From assembly GCF_001403875.1 (NCBI RefSeq), contig NZ_LN884299.1, positions 3,262,547-3,326,546 on the forward strand: 64,000 bases of DNA. Direction: 5' to 3'. This document shows positions 16,876 to 25,936 of this stretch, one piece after another; the first letter of the stretch is position 1, and each line of letters opens with the position of its first letter. This stretch comes from Paenibacillus ihumii (GTDB taxonomy: Bacteria; Bacillota; Bacilli; Paenibacillales; Paenibacillaceae). The position numbers and the translations under genes were made by a program. The notes beneath the pieces are model-generated. The model saw only the letters and a program-made list of their open reading frames with translations. It was not told where the DNA came from and searched no databases.

Positions 16876-17829
16876 TTAAGATTTCTTCGCTGCAGCCTTA
16901 ACGGGCGGCAGCAGCTTCTGCATGTTGACCGTGCGCACGATTTCCCAGGTGTCCGGGTTTGCCGGATCATACTGCTCCAAATAGGCAATTACCTCTTTGG
17001 TGATCGGTGTTGGCGTGGATGCCCCCGAAGTGACGGCGACCTTGCCTACGCCTTCCAGCCATTCGCGCTTCAGCTCGGTTACGTCGGAAATCCGGTAGGC
17101 TGTTACTCCGGCAATCTCCTCCGCGACTTGAGCAAGGCGGTTCGAGTTGTTGCTGCGAGAATCGCCTACAACGATCACGAGGTCCGCCTGACCGGCCTGC
17201 TCCGCTACGGCCTCCTGCCGCACCTGGGTGGCGAGGCATATCTCATTATGAACCTCTGCGCCAGGGAACTTCTCCAGCAGCTTCTTCATGATGTGCTTGA
17301 TATCCCATTGGCTCATCGTCGTCTGGTTCGTGATAACAATCCGCTCCGCATCGATCTTAAGCGAATCGATCTCCTCTTCCTTCTCGATCAAATGCACGCG
17401 ATCCGGTGCGACCCCGATCGCCCCCTCCGGCTCTGGGTGGCCCTTCTTGCCGATGTAAATGATCTCGTAGCCGTCGGCCACCTTCTCCTCAATGAGGACA
17501 TGCGTCTTGGTTACGTCAGGGCAGGTGGCATCCACCGTAGTCAGCCCCTTATCGCGGGCGATTTTCCGCACCTCTGGCGATACGCCATGAGCGGTGAAGA
17601 TCACCGTGCCGCTCTCCACCTGACTTAATATATCCAGACGGTTTGGCCCGTCCAGGGTAATGATTCCTTCATCCTCGAAGGATTGAGTTACATGACTGTT
17701 GTGCACAATCATTCCCAGTATATAAATCGGCCGCGGCAAGTCAAGATTCTTGGCTGCTTGCCGGGCTAGCACCATTGCATCTACAACGCCGTAACAATAA
17801 CCGCGCGGCGAAATTTTGATCACTTCCAT
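16876..17829 (-). CDS. ispH: 4-hydroxy-3-methylbut-2-enyl diphosphate reductase
   Basis: The 317-residue iron-sulfur enzyme makes isopentenyl and dimethylallyl diphosphate in the last step of the MEP pathway. The three cluster cysteines are visible in PRGYCYGV (about residue 12), VDATCPDV (about 103) and [12 protein letters not shown] (about 198). The substrate-binding histidines are in IVHNSHV and FTAHGVSP, and [11 protein letters not shown] carries the conserved Ser/Asn cluster. Length and motif order match IspH throughout. It lies downstream of a two-component system on the same strand, about 80 bases away, and ends with its own terminator. Confidence 0.96.
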   Translation of the reverse strand: MEVIKISPRGYCYGVVDAMVLARQAAKNLDLPRPIYILGMIVHNSHVTQSFEDEGIITLDGPNRLDILSQVESGTVIFTAHGVSPEVRKIARDKGLTTVDATCPDVTKTHVLIEEKVADGYEIIYIGKKGHPEPEGAIGVAPDRVHLIEKEEEIDSLKIDAERIVITNQTTMSQWDIKHIMKKLLEKFPGAEVHNEICLATQVRQEAVAEQAGQADLVIVVGDSRSNNSNRLAQVAEEIAGVTAYRISDVTELKREWLEGVGKVAVTSGASTPTPITKEVIAYLEQYDPANPDTWEIVRTVNMQKLLPPVKAAAKKS

Positions 17830-17906
17830 GATTTTGCACCCTCGCTTTCTTGTTCCCTCGCATCCATGCTGGATCCTTACTGAAGGGCAACAATCTTTAT
17901 TATAGC

Positions 17907-19364
17907 CTATTCCGGCTGCTCATTAAAGACAACAGGAAGCCATATGACGAAAGTCGTCCCTTCGCCGCGCCGGGTAATTACCTCGACCGACCCTTGATGC
18001 TCATCGATAATCCACTTGGCAATGGATAGCCCGAGACCCGTTCCCTGCGTTACTCCCCGGGACGGGTCGGCCCGATAGAAGCGCTCGAAGATTTGAGGAA
18101 TTTCACTGCGATCCATGCCGATGCCGGTATCTTTAATCCGGATGCCGACCTGTTCCTCCGCTTTGACCGCATCGATGACGACCTGCCCTTCCGGGGTATA
18201 TTTAAAAGCATTTTCAATAAAAATAAACAGCATTTGCTGCAAGTAATCCTTATTGCCGTCGATATAAGCGCCCTGAATGGCCGATAAGTCCCCCTGCAGC
18301 CATAACGCTTTGCGCGGCAGAAAATTGGCTCTCCGCACAACCTCCTCCACGATCGGTTCCAGAAGCTGCGGCTGCTTCTCGATCGTCTGGCCGGCATCCG
18401 CCCGGGCGAGAGACAGCATATCGTTGATCAAGCGGCTCATGCGCTCCGCTTCATCGGCGATATCGCTCACGGCCTCCAGAGAGAACTTGCGGAGCTGCTC
18501 CTCGTCCATGGCGCCCGGCTCTCCTTCCTCTCTGACCCAAATTTTCTTCAGCAGATCCACATTGCCCCGGATCGTCGTCAACGGCGTTCTCAGTTCATGC
18601 GAGGCATCGGATACAAAGCGCCGCTGGTTAGCATACGCCTCGTCCAGCTCCTTATAGAAGCCTTCCGTACGGGCCAGCATGTTGTTAACCGTGCCGATCA
18701 GCCTGCCGATCTCATCGCTGGGGCCGTCATATTCAATGCGGACGCTTAAGTCCGTCCCCTTCTGGATACCGTTCGCCGCCTCGATGACCTTGCCGATCGG
18801 CGCCATCGATTGGCGGGCCAGGAACAGGCCGAACGTGCTCGCTACGGCAATGGTAATGAAGGAGCCGAACAGCAGCACGGTCTTCAGCTGATCCATAATC
18901 CGGTTCTCCGCATTGGTATCCGCGGCAAGCTGGAGCAGGCCGACGATCGTATTGCCATAGACAAGCGGCCTTTCATACAGCAAATAAGAATTTCCGTTGA
19001 TGTTTATATTCTGAAAGACGCCCTTTTTGCCGATCTGATCGATGTTTGGAACAGGGAATACCATCTCCCTGTTGAGCATTCCTTCAGAAATCCGCGTAGT
19101 ATTTTTGACGTAATTGTTGAGCTGCCAGAAAATGCGCGCATCCTCCAGGCGCAGAATCTGATTGCGCTCCATCTGCAGGTCCAGTCCCTGGGACAGGCTG
19201 ACGTTCTGGGCTTTTTCAATCTGAGCCCCATGCTCCTCAACCTTCTTCTTCACTTCCAGAAAAATATTGTACCTTACTATTCCGTATATGGATGCGCCGA
19301 ACATAATAAGCGTGATCGCCAAGATCCCCGTATACCAAGCTGTTAGACGAAGCCGAATCGACAT
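17907..19364 (-). CDS. Membrane sensor histidine kinase, CssS/CusS-like
   Basis: The 485-residue kinase has an N-terminal transmembrane helix ([24 protein letters not shown]) and an extracytoplasmic domain of about 120 residues. A second helix near residues 165-185 leads to a HAMP linker. The DHp helix carries [19 protein letters not shown] with the phosphorylated His, and the ATP-binding domain has N, G1 (IKDTGIGMD), F and G2 ([10 protein letters not shown]) boxes. It starts two bases after its response regulator stops, so the pair is coexpressed. Its position behind htrA, and the phased repeats in the htrA promoter, suggest a secretion or envelope stress system, but the ligand is unknown. 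Confidence 0.9.
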   Translation of the reverse strand: MSIRLRLTAWYTGILAITLIMFGASIYGIVRYNIFLEVKKKVEEHGAQIEKAQNVSLSQGLDLQMERNQILRLEDARIFWQLNNYVKNTTRISEGMLNREMVFPVPNIDQIGKKGVFQNININGNSYLLYERPLVYGNTIVGLLQLAADTNAENRIMDQLKTVLLFGSFITIAVASTFGLFLARQSMAPIGKVIEAANGIQKGTDLSVRIEYDGPSDEIGRLIGTVNNMLARTEGFYKELDEAYANQRRFVSDASHELRTPLTTIRGNVDLLKKIWVREEGEPGAMDEEQLRKFSLEAVSDIADEAERMSRLINDMLSLARADAGQTIEKQPQLLEPIVEEVVRRANFLPRKALWLQGDLSAIQGAYIDGNKDYLQQMLFIFIENAFKYTPEGQVVIDAVKAEEQVGIRIKDTGIGMDRSEIPQIFERFYRADPSRGVTQGTGLGLSIAKWIIDEHQGSVEVITRRGEGTTFVIWLPVVFNEQPE

Positions 19365-19366
19365 GC

Positions 19367-20065
19367 TCAGGAATCCCCTCTCAGAATGTAGCCGGCGCCG
19401 CGTATCGTTTGAATAAGACGCTTCCCTCCATGCTCCTCCGTCTTCTGCCTCAGCATGGCAATGTAAACTTCAAGCACGTTGGACTCGCCGCTGTAATCAT
19501 AACCCCATATTTTATCCATGATCAGATCCCGGGTCAGCAGCCGCTTCGGATTTTGCATGAATAGATGGAGCAGCTCGAACTCCTTGGCAGTCAATTCCAG
19601 CCGATGGCCGCCGCGCAGCACCTCACGGGAATCCATGTCCATGATCATGTCTTCAAAGATAAGCCGATGGCCCGCCGCCTCTCCTCCCGCAGATTCCTTG
19701 CGGCGAAGCAGCGCGCGAACCCGGGCCAGCAGTTCCTCAAGCGCAAACGGCTTCACCAAGTAGTCGTCCGCGCCGATGTCGAGTCCCTTGACCCGATTCT
19801 CGACCTCGTCCTTCGCCGTCAGCATGAGAACGGGAACAGTGCTTCCTCCTTCCCTGAGCCTGCGGCAGACCTCAAAACCGTCCAGCTTTGGCATCATCAC
19901 GTCCAATATGATCAAATCCGGATCCGCGGTCAGCATCATCGACAAGCCTTCCATCCCGTCATTCGCCGTATATACATCGTATCCTTCAAACGCCAGGCCC
20001 CGGCGCAGCATGGATGTAATTTTCTCATCGTCGTCGATAACCAATATTCCCGATCTCACGGCCAT
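19367..20065 (-). CDS. OmpR-family response regulator
   Basis: The 232-residue protein has a receiver domain with the acidic pocket (VIDDDEK), phospho-acceptor Asp in LIILDVMMPKLDG, the Thr in LMLTAKD and the Lys in YLVKPFALEEL. A C-terminal winged helix (ELTAKEFELLHLFMQNPKRLLTRDLIMDKIWGYDY, then YIAMLRQKTEEHG and IQTIRGAGYIL) binds DNA as a tandem dimer on 11-bp-phased direct repeats. The ATG at 20065 follows AAAGGAGAG; the 16 codons upstream in frame are not family-like. It is the partner of the kinase encoded directly downstream. CCTTAAA repeats 11 bp apart before htrA are a plausible target. Confidence 0.92.
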   Translation of the reverse strand: MAVRSGILVIDDDEKITSMLRRGLAFEGYDVYTANDGMEGLSMMLTADPDLIILDVMMPKLDGFEVCRRLREGGSTVPVLMLTAKDEVENRVKGLDIGADDYLVKPFALEELLARVRALLRRKESAGGEAAGHRLIFEDMIMDMDSREVLRGGHRLELTAKEFELLHLFMQNPKRLLTRDLIMDKIWGYDYSGESNVLEVYIAMLRQKTEEHGGKRLIQTIRGAGYILRGDS

Positions 20066-20182
20066 CTCTCCTTTATCAAGCCGGCATAACCGTTCATTAG
20101 CGGCTTGTACCATAGTCCATATCTATATTGTACAACAAAAAGCAAATTTGTCTCCGCTTGTCCGGACAGCCTGACTGCACTA

Positions 20183-20215
20183 AGAGGCGGCATGGCAATT
20201 CGCCGTGCCGCCTCT
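20183..20215. terminator. Stem-loop between htrA and the two-component genes
   Basis: AGAGGCGGCA pairs with TGCCGCCTCT around an inner GGC/GCC stem. There is little T-run on either side, so its strength as a terminator is uncertain. Confidence 0.5.
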
Positions 20216-20251
20216 CTTAGCTTCTCCAGACCTGGTCTCGCTTCCGGTCTA

Positions 20252-21883
20252 TTACTCTAGGTTAGGAAACTCATTCTTGTCGCCGATCGTAACCTTCAAG
20301 TCCATGCTCTTGCCGTCCCGAACGATATTGAAGGTAACGACCGTGCCGACGCTTTGCTTCTGAATATAGGCGATCAGATCTTCCTTCGTCACGTATTTCT
20401 TGCCGTCTGCTCCGGTGATGATGTCATACGGACGAAGGTCCGCATTATATGCCGGAGATTTATAGACGATATCCGAAACGACGGAGCCTTCCTTCACATC
20501 GGTACCCATCTGCTTCGCCACTTCATCCGTCATCGTCATCAGCGTAGCCCCGATAAACGGTACCGGCTTCTTAGGAATTTCCTCGTTATTCTTCAGCTTA
20601 TCCAGCACCTCGGACACCGTAGACGTCGGAATCGCGAATCCGATCCCTTGAGCATCAGAGCTCACCGCCACGTTAATTCCTACGACTTCCCCGTTCAGGT
20701 TCAGCAGCGGTCCGCCGGAGTTCCCCGGATTAATCGAGGCGTCGGTTTGCAGCAAATGCTCATATTCCCGATCCTTCTCCCCGTTCTCGCCGGCGATGCG
20801 AATGCCGCCTCTTTCCTTGGCGCTCAGAACCCCGGCCGTCACCGTATGGTCGAAGCCCTTAGGATTCCCGATCGCAACCAGCCATTCGCCTACTTGCGTA
20901 TCGTCGGAATTACCCAGCGGAATCGAAGGGAAGTTATTGTCACCCTCGATCTTCAGCACCGCCAGATCAAGCTCGTAGCTGGTACCAAGCACCTTCGCTT
21001 CATAAGGCTTCTCGCTGTCCTGGAGCGTAACCTGAACGATATCGGCGTTATGAACCACATGCTCATTCGTTAGAATATATCCTGTCTTGTCGAAGATGAA
21101 GCCAGAGCCGATTCCGGTAGGCACCAGCTGGTTGGAATTCGAGGAGCCGCCTCCGCTATTGCCTCCGCCGTAGCTGCCGTACAGGTCATCGCCGAAGAAG
21201 AAACGGTAGAACGGATCATTGTTCGGGATGCGCTGGCTTTGCCGGCCGGCCTTGACCAGGGTCTCGATCTTTACGACCGCCGGGCTGGCCTGCTGCACGA
21301 CGCTGGTAACGTCTCCTGGGTTCGTCATCGGAAAGACCGCTGTCGAGGTCTTGGCCGATGAGCCCCCGTCCCCTGCCGCTGTCTTGGATTCCGGTGTTGC
21401 TGCCGCCGGAACATGAGTAGCCGAATCCGGCGTGAAAAGGTTGGTCCGGTCTGCGAAGACCATCGCCCCGGTCAAGATCAGCATTCCTGCCAGCATGCCG
21501 GCAAGCACCGACTTGAAGGACGAGCGCTTCGGACGTTCATTGTACTGCCAGTTGGCGTTTCTGGTTGCGGATGAGGCCGGAGCCGAGCTTCCCGTACCTC
21601 CGCCCCCGAATGCGCCTCGCTGGCCTTCCGCGGAAGAATAGCCGGTAAAGGAAGACGTAGGAATCGGCTTCACCGGCTGGGGCTTGGTGATTTCGACCTC
21701 CCCTGGCTGCCGGCGCTCGTAGGATTGGCCTTGGCCAGATTCCTCATTCGCCTTGCCATAGGATTGAAAAGGCCCGTAAGAATAATAATATGAAGAGGAC
21801 GAGTCGGACTCCGGAGTTTGCTGCGGTTTGTCATTTCCGTTCTCTCCAAAGCCTTGACCCGGTTTATTTTTTTGATCGTCCAT
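20252..21883 (-). CDS. htrA: Membrane-anchored HtrA/DegP-type serine protease
   Basis: The 543-residue protein has a long polar cytoplasmic N-terminus rich in Gln, Ser and Gly, then one transmembrane helix (VLAGMLAGMLILTGAMVFA). The trypsin-like protease domain faces outside. The triad is visible as His in YILTNEHVV, Asp in YELDLAVLKI and Ser in INPGNSGGPLLN. A single PDZ domain follows (VVSDIVYKSPAYNADLRPYDIITGADG). It degrades or refolds misfolded exported proteins. In bacilli htrA is induced by the CssRS system, and the OmpR/kinase pair downstream is a candidate controller. The middle linker carries a Gly/Ser-rich GGGNSGGGSSNSN segment typical of Paenibacillus HtrA. Confidence 0.93.
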   Translation of the reverse strand: MDDQKNKPGQGFGENGNDKPQQTPESDSSSSYYYSYGPFQSYGKANEESGQGQSYERRQPGEVEITKPQPVKPIPTSSFTGYSSAEGQRGAFGGGGTGSSAPASSATRNANWQYNERPKRSSFKSVLAGMLAGMLILTGAMVFADRTNLFTPDSATHVPAAATPESKTAAGDGGSSAKTSTAVFPMTNPGDVTSVVQQASPAVVKIETLVKAGRQSQRIPNNDPFYRFFFGDDLYGSYGGGNSGGGSSNSNQLVPTGIGSGFIFDKTGYILTNEHVVHNADIVQVTLQDSEKPYEAKVLGTSYELDLAVLKIEGDNNFPSIPLGNSDDTQVGEWLVAIGNPKGFDHTVTAGVLSAKERGGIRIAGENGEKDREYEHLLQTDASINPGNSGGPLLNLNGEVVGINVAVSSDAQGIGFAIPTSTVSEVLDKLKNNEEIPKKPVPFIGATLMTMTDEVAKQMGTDVKEGSVVSDIVYKSPAYNADLRPYDIITGADGKKYVTKEDLIAYIQKQSVGTVVTFNIVRDGKSMDLKVTIGDKNEFPNLE

Positions 21884-21942
21884 GGTGAATACCTCCTTGC
21901 CCCGGTATTGCAGGGGTTCTTGTTTACTTGTTCTTATTTTGT

Positions 21943-21968
21943 ACTATAAACCTTAAACGTACCTTAAA
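21943..21968 (-). promoter_or_regulatory. htrA promoter with 11-bp-phased direct repeats
   Basis: On the minus strand two TTTAAGG heptamers (21968-21962 and 21957-21951) lie exactly 11 bp apart, with TATAGT (21948-21943) two bases beyond as a -10 box. The repeats replace a proper -35. This is the arrangement expected for activation by an OmpR-family regulator bound as a tandem dimer. Confidence 0.6.
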
Positions 21969-22037
21969 AACAATTAAAAAGGAGATAAAAGCCAAAAACA
22001 ACCTATACAATCCTGCAGCTGCGGGATCAGGCTGTGG

Positions 22038-22700
22038 CTAGGCCCCCGTTACCCAGCCCTGGCGGTGGGCATAAATCGCCAGCTGCGTCCGGTCCTCCAG
22101 CTCGCATTTCATCAGCAGATTGCTGACATGGGTCTTGACGGTTTTAATGCTGATATGAAGCTCTTCGGCGATATCTTTGTTGCTCTTCCCCTCGGCGATC
22201 AGCAGCAGCACTTCCTTCTCGCGCTCAGTCATTCCAGAGCTATCTCCTTGAACCGTACGCTGGCGCAGCCCGCGCGTCAAGGCCTGGGCAACGTCGCCGG
22301 TCATGACGGGCATGCCGCGGTATGCGCCCTGCAGGGCGTAGATAAGCTCTGCAGCGGACACCGTCTTCAGGACATAACTGACCGCCCCCGATTCGATGGC
22401 CTGAACCACAAGATCGTCCTCAAGAAAGCTTGTCAAGATAACGATTTTCAATTCAGGATATCGACCGAGCACCTCCTTCGTGGCTTCCGCCCCGTTCATC
22501 ATAGGCATCATCAAATCCATCAGGATGATGTCCGGAAGTCCACCCTCGATGCCTTGGTCAAGCAGCTTGATGACCTGGTCGCCGTCGCCGGCCTCCGCCA
22601 CAACCTCAAAGCCCGGGTCAAGCATCAAATACGTTTTGAGGCCCATGCGTACCATATCGTGGTCATCCACGATCATCACTCTGATTTTTTTGTCGCTCAT
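22038..22700 (-). CDS. liaR: LiaR/NarL-family response regulator
   Basis: The 220-residue protein has a receiver domain (VMIVDDHDMVRMGLKTYL, acceptor Asp in IILMDLMMPMMNG, Lys in YVLKTVSA) and a C-terminal LuxR-type helix-turn-helix (LTxREKEVLLLIAEGKSNKDIAEELHISIKTVKTHVSNLL). It is the DNA-binding output of the LiaFSR cell-envelope stress system, which senses damage from lipid-II-binding antibiotics in Bacillus. AAAGGGGAG precedes the start. It ends the liaF-liaS-liaR operon here, 15 bases after liaS. The promoter it controls is not obvious in this window. Confidence 0.92.
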   Translation of the reverse strand: MSDKKIRVMIVDDHDMVRMGLKTYLMLDPGFEVVAEAGDGDQVIKLLDQGIEGGLPDIILMDLMMPMMNGAEATKEVLGRYPELKIVILTSFLEDDLVVQAIESGAVSYVLKTVSAAELIYALQGAYRGMPVMTGDVAQALTRGLRQRTVQGDSSGMTEREKEVLLLIAEGKSNKDIAEELHISIKTVKTHVSNLLMKCELEDRTQLAIYAHRQGWVTGA

Positions 22701-22715
22701 CTGCCGTTCTCCCCT

Positions 22716-23741
22716 TTACTCATCTTCAAACTTCGGAATGTGAACGCGTATGGTCGTTCCTGCCCCGGGCTTGCTGATTATTTCAACATTGCCGCCGAGC
22801 TTCTCCGCCCGTTCCTTCATCGTTGTAAGGCCATAAGAGCCTTGGCGGTGCGAGCCGTTGCTGAAGCCCTGCCCGTCATCGCTGATGCTCAATACAACCT
22901 GCCGCGGACCTTCCCTGAGCGACAGGCTGACCAGCTTTGCCCCGGAATGCTTGACGATGTTCGCCATCGCCTCCTGAACGATAAGGAACAGCTGATGCTC
23001 CTTCGCCTCGGATAAATCACCCTGCAAATCCATGTCCTTCATGCCCTTGAGGCCGTTCTGCCGGCAATAATCCGGGAACCACTGATCCAGCGCCTCGGCG
23101 AGCGTCTTGCCTACCAGCTCCATTGGACGAAGCTGTGCAATAAGCGCCCGCATCTGCTTCTGGGCCATGTTGGACATTTGAATCAGCTGGTTCAGCACGA
23201 CCTCTGCCTGGGCTTCATTCCTCTCGAGCACCTTCGGCAAGGAAGAGGCGGCCATGTGGATCGCGAACAGCTGCTGGCTGACCGTATCATGCAGATCGCG
23301 CGCCAGCCTTCTGCGTTCCTCGAGCACCGCCTTTTCGGCTGCCTGCTCCTTCTCGATCACTTCCTGCTCGCCAAGCTGCTGCAGCAGCTTCATCTTCTTC
23401 TCGACGGCCTCCGTCATATTGTTAAATTCCTGATAGACCCCAGAGAAGGTCTGATCTGCCGTATCCGGCATGCGGACGGACAGATTCCCCTTCGCCACCT
23501 GAAGCATGTTCAGATGCAGAGAATCGAGGCGCCGCTGAATGCGCTGTCCGGCGATATAACCGATAATCAGAATAAACACAAGAATCCCCGCGATGATGTA
23601 AATCCATACCCGAGGATCAATGACAAGAATGGCTCCAAAGACAGAGCCGATATAAAGAGCCGCTGCCGTCAGACTTCCCGTTAAGAGGAAGTAGAGCAGC
23701 AGCTCCCATTTTGTATTTTTCAATATACGCTGCACGATCAT
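22716..23741 (-). CDS. liaS: LiaS-type sensor histidine kinase
   Basis: This 341-residue kinase has two close transmembrane helices (residues about 15-60) with almost no external domain, as in intramembrane-sensing kinases. A HAMP-like linker (HLNMLQVAKGNLSVRM) follows. The HisKA_3 domain has the phospho-His in ERRRLARDLHDTVSQQLFAIHM and a HATPase domain with DDGQGFSNGSHRQGSYGLTTMKERAEKLGG. It phosphorylates LiaR. Signal input is expected from LiaF, which is encoded directly upstream with only two bases between the genes. Confidence 0.92.
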   Translation of the reverse strand: MIVQRILKNTKWELLLYFLLTGSLTAAALYIGSVFGAILVIDPRVWIYIIAGILVFILIIGYIAGQRIQRRLDSLHLNMLQVAKGNLSVRMPDTADQTFSGVYQEFNNMTEAVEKKMKLLQQLGEQEVIEKEQAAEKAVLEERRRLARDLHDTVSQQLFAIHMAASSLPKVLERNEAQAEVVLNQLIQMSNMAQKQMRALIAQLRPMELVGKTLAEALDQWFPDYCRQNGLKGMKDMDLQGDLSEAKEHQLFLIVQEAMANIVKHSGAKLVSLSLREGPRQVVLSISDDGQGFSNGSHRQGSYGLTTMKERAEKLGGNVEIISKPGAGTTIRVHIPKFEDE

Positions 23742-23743
23742 AA

Positions 23744-24688
23744 TCAGCCCACCATGTTCACTTTTACGTCGCCGACAAACACGCTAACGACCAGTTTAAT
23801 CCGTTTGCCCGCCTCGCCGTAATGCGGCGACTGGGCACTCACATTGCTCATGAATCCTCCACGCTTCTCCGACAGCACCCTCAGGTCGCCAATTAGCGCG
23901 CTGGAGGTTGCGGTAATGCCGATATCCATATCCTCGGGAATGAATACCTTCACGTCGCCAATTAGCGCTGACACATTGATTTTAGTCTCTCCGTAGGGGA
24001 TTTGCGCCTTGGTCAAATCAATAATCGTATCCCCGATAAAATGGGATATATTCATCGGCTGCAGCTGGAAGTAATCCTGCCCCAGATGGACATCCCCGAT
24101 AAATCCAGACTTGGTGAGCACTTCCCGCTTTCCGGATTTTGGTGCCTCGCCCGCAAATTTATCGTAATTCATCTTGTCCTTGAACGGGTCCTCCCCTTGG
24201 CTGGCCCCCGCCTTGTCCGACGTTCCAAAGATCTTATCCAAAGGCGATTCCATTTCGGGATGGAAGGCAGGATCCATTGGAGTTTCAAATGGGCTGTCGA
24301 CCGGAGGCGGCGGTGTTGGAGGCAGCATCTCCTTGTTTTTACGCTCTCCGCGCGGCTTGAACAGAATGGATAGACCGCCAATAATAAGCATGACCGGGAC
24401 AAACATCTTAAAGAAATCAGAAGCGCTGATGTCCAAATACCCCAGATTTTTGCCCAGGAAGTACAGGCCGAGCACGATTAGAACAAGACTCCAAATGAAA
24501 TTGGAACCGCCCCGCTCCCTGTTTACGAGGTTGAGAATCCCCCCTAATATTAAAAATACCGGCCAGTATGTGGAAAATAAATAGCCGAAGCTAATGTCGG
24601 TGTAGCCAAGCTGATTGAGCAGAAAGATAACGCCGACTCCAATCAGCACTAGGCCTCCGAATATGCGGCCTGTCATACCGTTCTTCAT
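23744..24688 (-). CDS. liaF: LiaF-type inhibitor of the envelope stress kinase
   Basis: The 314-residue membrane protein begins with four hydrophobic helices in the first 110 residues (GRIFGGLVLIGVGVIFLLNQLGY and related). A Pro-rich linker leads to a C-terminal cell-wall-active antibiotics response domain with three FIGD/LIGD/VFVGD repeats (SGFIGDVHLGQ, HFIGDTIIDL, SALIGDVKVFIPEDMDIGITATSSALIGD). LiaF holds LiaS inactive until envelope damage. The ATG at 24688 is chosen because GGAGGG lies eight bases upstream. The first of three genes, it sets the usual F-S-R order of the system. Confidence 0.9.
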   Translation of the reverse strand: MKNGMTGRIFGGLVLIGVGVIFLLNQLGYTDISFGYLFSTYWPVFLILGGILNLVNRERGGSNFIWSLVLIVLGLYFLGKNLGYLDISASDFFKMFVPVMLIIGGLSILFKPRGERKNKEMLPPTPPPPVDSPFETPMDPAFHPEMESPLDKIFGTSDKAGASQGEDPFKDKMNYDKFAGEAPKSGKREVLTKSGFIGDVHLGQDYFQLQPMNISHFIGDTIIDLTKAQIPYGETKINVSALIGDVKVFIPEDMDIGITATSSALIGDLRVLSEKRGGFMSNVSAQSPHYGEAGKRIKLVVSVFVGDVKVNMVG

Positions 24689-24867
24689 TTTCATTCCCTC
24701 CATCTTAAGAAGCACGAGCTTATTTCGATTTAATCTGTATTTAGTGTACAACATCCTGCTGCGAAGGGACAGCGGCGGCAGATGGAAAGTCGTCTACATC
24801 CCGAGACCGATACCGCACCAATAAATGTATGTATTTGAATTAGTTTCTTGGCCTGATGGCAAAAAAA

Positions 24868-24889
24868 GAGCGTCCTGGTCAGGACGCTC
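24868..24889 (-). terminator. Rho-independent terminator of the SASP-like gene
   Basis: The perfect stem GAGCGTCCT/AGGACGCTC is followed by seven T on the minus strand, only 8 bases after the stop codon. Confidence 0.85.
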
Positions 24890-24897
24890 GCGTTGCC

Positions 24898-25065
24898 TTA
24901 TTTTCCACTTTGAGAGCTTGGGTTCGAAACAGCGTTACGGGAAGCCTTCGCTTTTTGTGCAACTGTTGCCATGCTTTCTTCAGCGAATTCTTCATTGAAT
25001 TTCTCGTTTGGCGTTTTGTAGCCTGGAGAAGCTGCGTTCTTTTGGTTTTGATTTTGGTTTGGCAT
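24898..25065 (-). CDS. Small acid-soluble spore protein-like (gamma type?), 55 residues
   Basis: An ATG at 25065 six bases after GGGAGGTGA opens a 55-residue frame that begins MPNQNQNQKNAASPGYK and continues KFNEEFAEESMATVAQKAKASRN. It is small, very polar, rich in Asn, Gln, Lys and Ala, and free of Cys and Trp. A phenylalanine-Glu-Glu-Phe-Ala motif resembles the FGTEFASET repeat of gamma-type SASPs, which serve as amino-acid stores in spores. A strong terminator follows at once. A longer overlapping frame (24879-25124) has no proper ribosome site and is rejected. The family call is tentative; that it is a real gene is well supported. Confidence 0.7.
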   Translation of the reverse strand: MPNQNQNQKNAASPGYKTPNEKFNEEFAEESMATVAQKAKASRNAVSNPSSQSGK

Positions 25066-25090
25066 CTGTGTTCACCTCCCTTAAGCCGTC

Positions 25091-25107
25091 GCATGCATGC
25101 ATGCATG
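25091..25107. repeat. Tetranucleotide repeat (GCAT)4 upstream of the SASP-like gene
   Basis: Four perfect GCAT units plus G, followed by further CATGC/GCATG copies to about 25130, lie in the upstream region of the 55-residue gene. The stretch is self-complementary and could fold or vary in copy number. Confidence 0.7.
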
Positions 25108-25174
25108 ACATGCAGCGACTGCATGGATGCATTCGTATTATGCGACCCGGGAAGCTATATTATGCAAATTATGA

Positions 25175-25858
25175 TTAAATGGCCTCATCCCAAATATCGT
25201 CAGGTATTTCCTTGTTGACCTCCAACGCCTTGCCAAGCTCGCGAAACATTTCTTCCGTCAGCTTGCCCGTACCCTTGCGGATCACCTGAACCTCTACTTC
25301 CTTCTTGCCCCATTCTTTGAACACCTGCTTGGTGGTTGCAAAATACAGGTCGATCTTATTGCCTTTGATGGCCGAGCCTTTGTCGGCTACAACGCCATAG
25401 CCATAACCGGGGATATACAGAATCGTCCCCAATGGGAACACCTTTAGATCGGCGGCAATGGTCGAAATGGTATCCTTGTTTCTCTGCACTTTTACACCGG
25501 AATAAGTAATGCCGTAGCCCGGATGATTCGGACGTTTTCCGGTAGATTCATAGCCGGCAGTATAACCGGTAGCCACCACTTTCACCTTTGGAAATTGTAT
25601 TTTGTTTGTTTTCTTGTCGGCATCAGTCGCTTGATCATGCTCCGCAAGTTTGCTTGAAATATATATCGGATGCGGGATAACTCCCTGCCGAGCTAATACT
25701 GCGGTCGTCTTGAACGTATTTATCGCCGCGATTTGTTGGAAATTCTGCTGCTGAGCCGGATCAGCATAAATCGTACTATCCTTGGCTATTAACGCTGTAA
25801 GCGTAAATACCAGCGTTAAGCACATCCCAAGCCGGTCCCTGAAAATAGTTTGGCGCAT
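25175..25858 (-). CDS. Secreted 3D-domain protein (MltA/YocH-like cell-wall protein)
   Basis: The 227-residue product has a signal-like hydrophobic N-terminus ([14 protein letters not shown]) and a short helical linker. A C-terminal 3D domain follows: [51 protein letters not shown], with the three conserved aspartates that name the domain. The fold is a double-psi barrel shared with lytic transglycosylases and expansins, so a role on peptidoglycan outside the cell is likely. Unlike YocH there are no LysM repeats. The ATG at 25858 follows AGGGAGGAGA; the 15 codons upstream are not signal-like. It stands between thrS and the SASP-like gene. Confidence 0.85.
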   Translation of the reverse strand: MRQTIFRDRLGMCLTLVFTLTALIAKDSTIYADPAQQQNFQQIAAINTFKTTAVLARQGVIPHPIYISSKLAEHDQATDADKKTNKIQFPKVKVVATGYTAGYESTGKRPNHPGYGITYSGVKVQRNKDTISTIAADLKVFPLGTILYIPGYGYGVVADKGSAIKGNKIDLYFATTKQVFKEWGKKEVEVQVIRKGTGKLTEEMFRELGKALEVNKEIPDDIWDEAI

Positions 25859-25936
25859 GTGACAATCTCCTCCCTTAGTCCAGAGGATGTCCACATGCGC
25901 CAAAATTTATACCCTTGCCGGGCTTAATGCCTTTAC

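Noticed and set aside
24879-25124. 81-residue basic frame on the minus strand
   Set aside because: It has no proper ribosome site and overlaps the 55-residue frame, which has a perfect site, protein-like composition and a terminator right after it.
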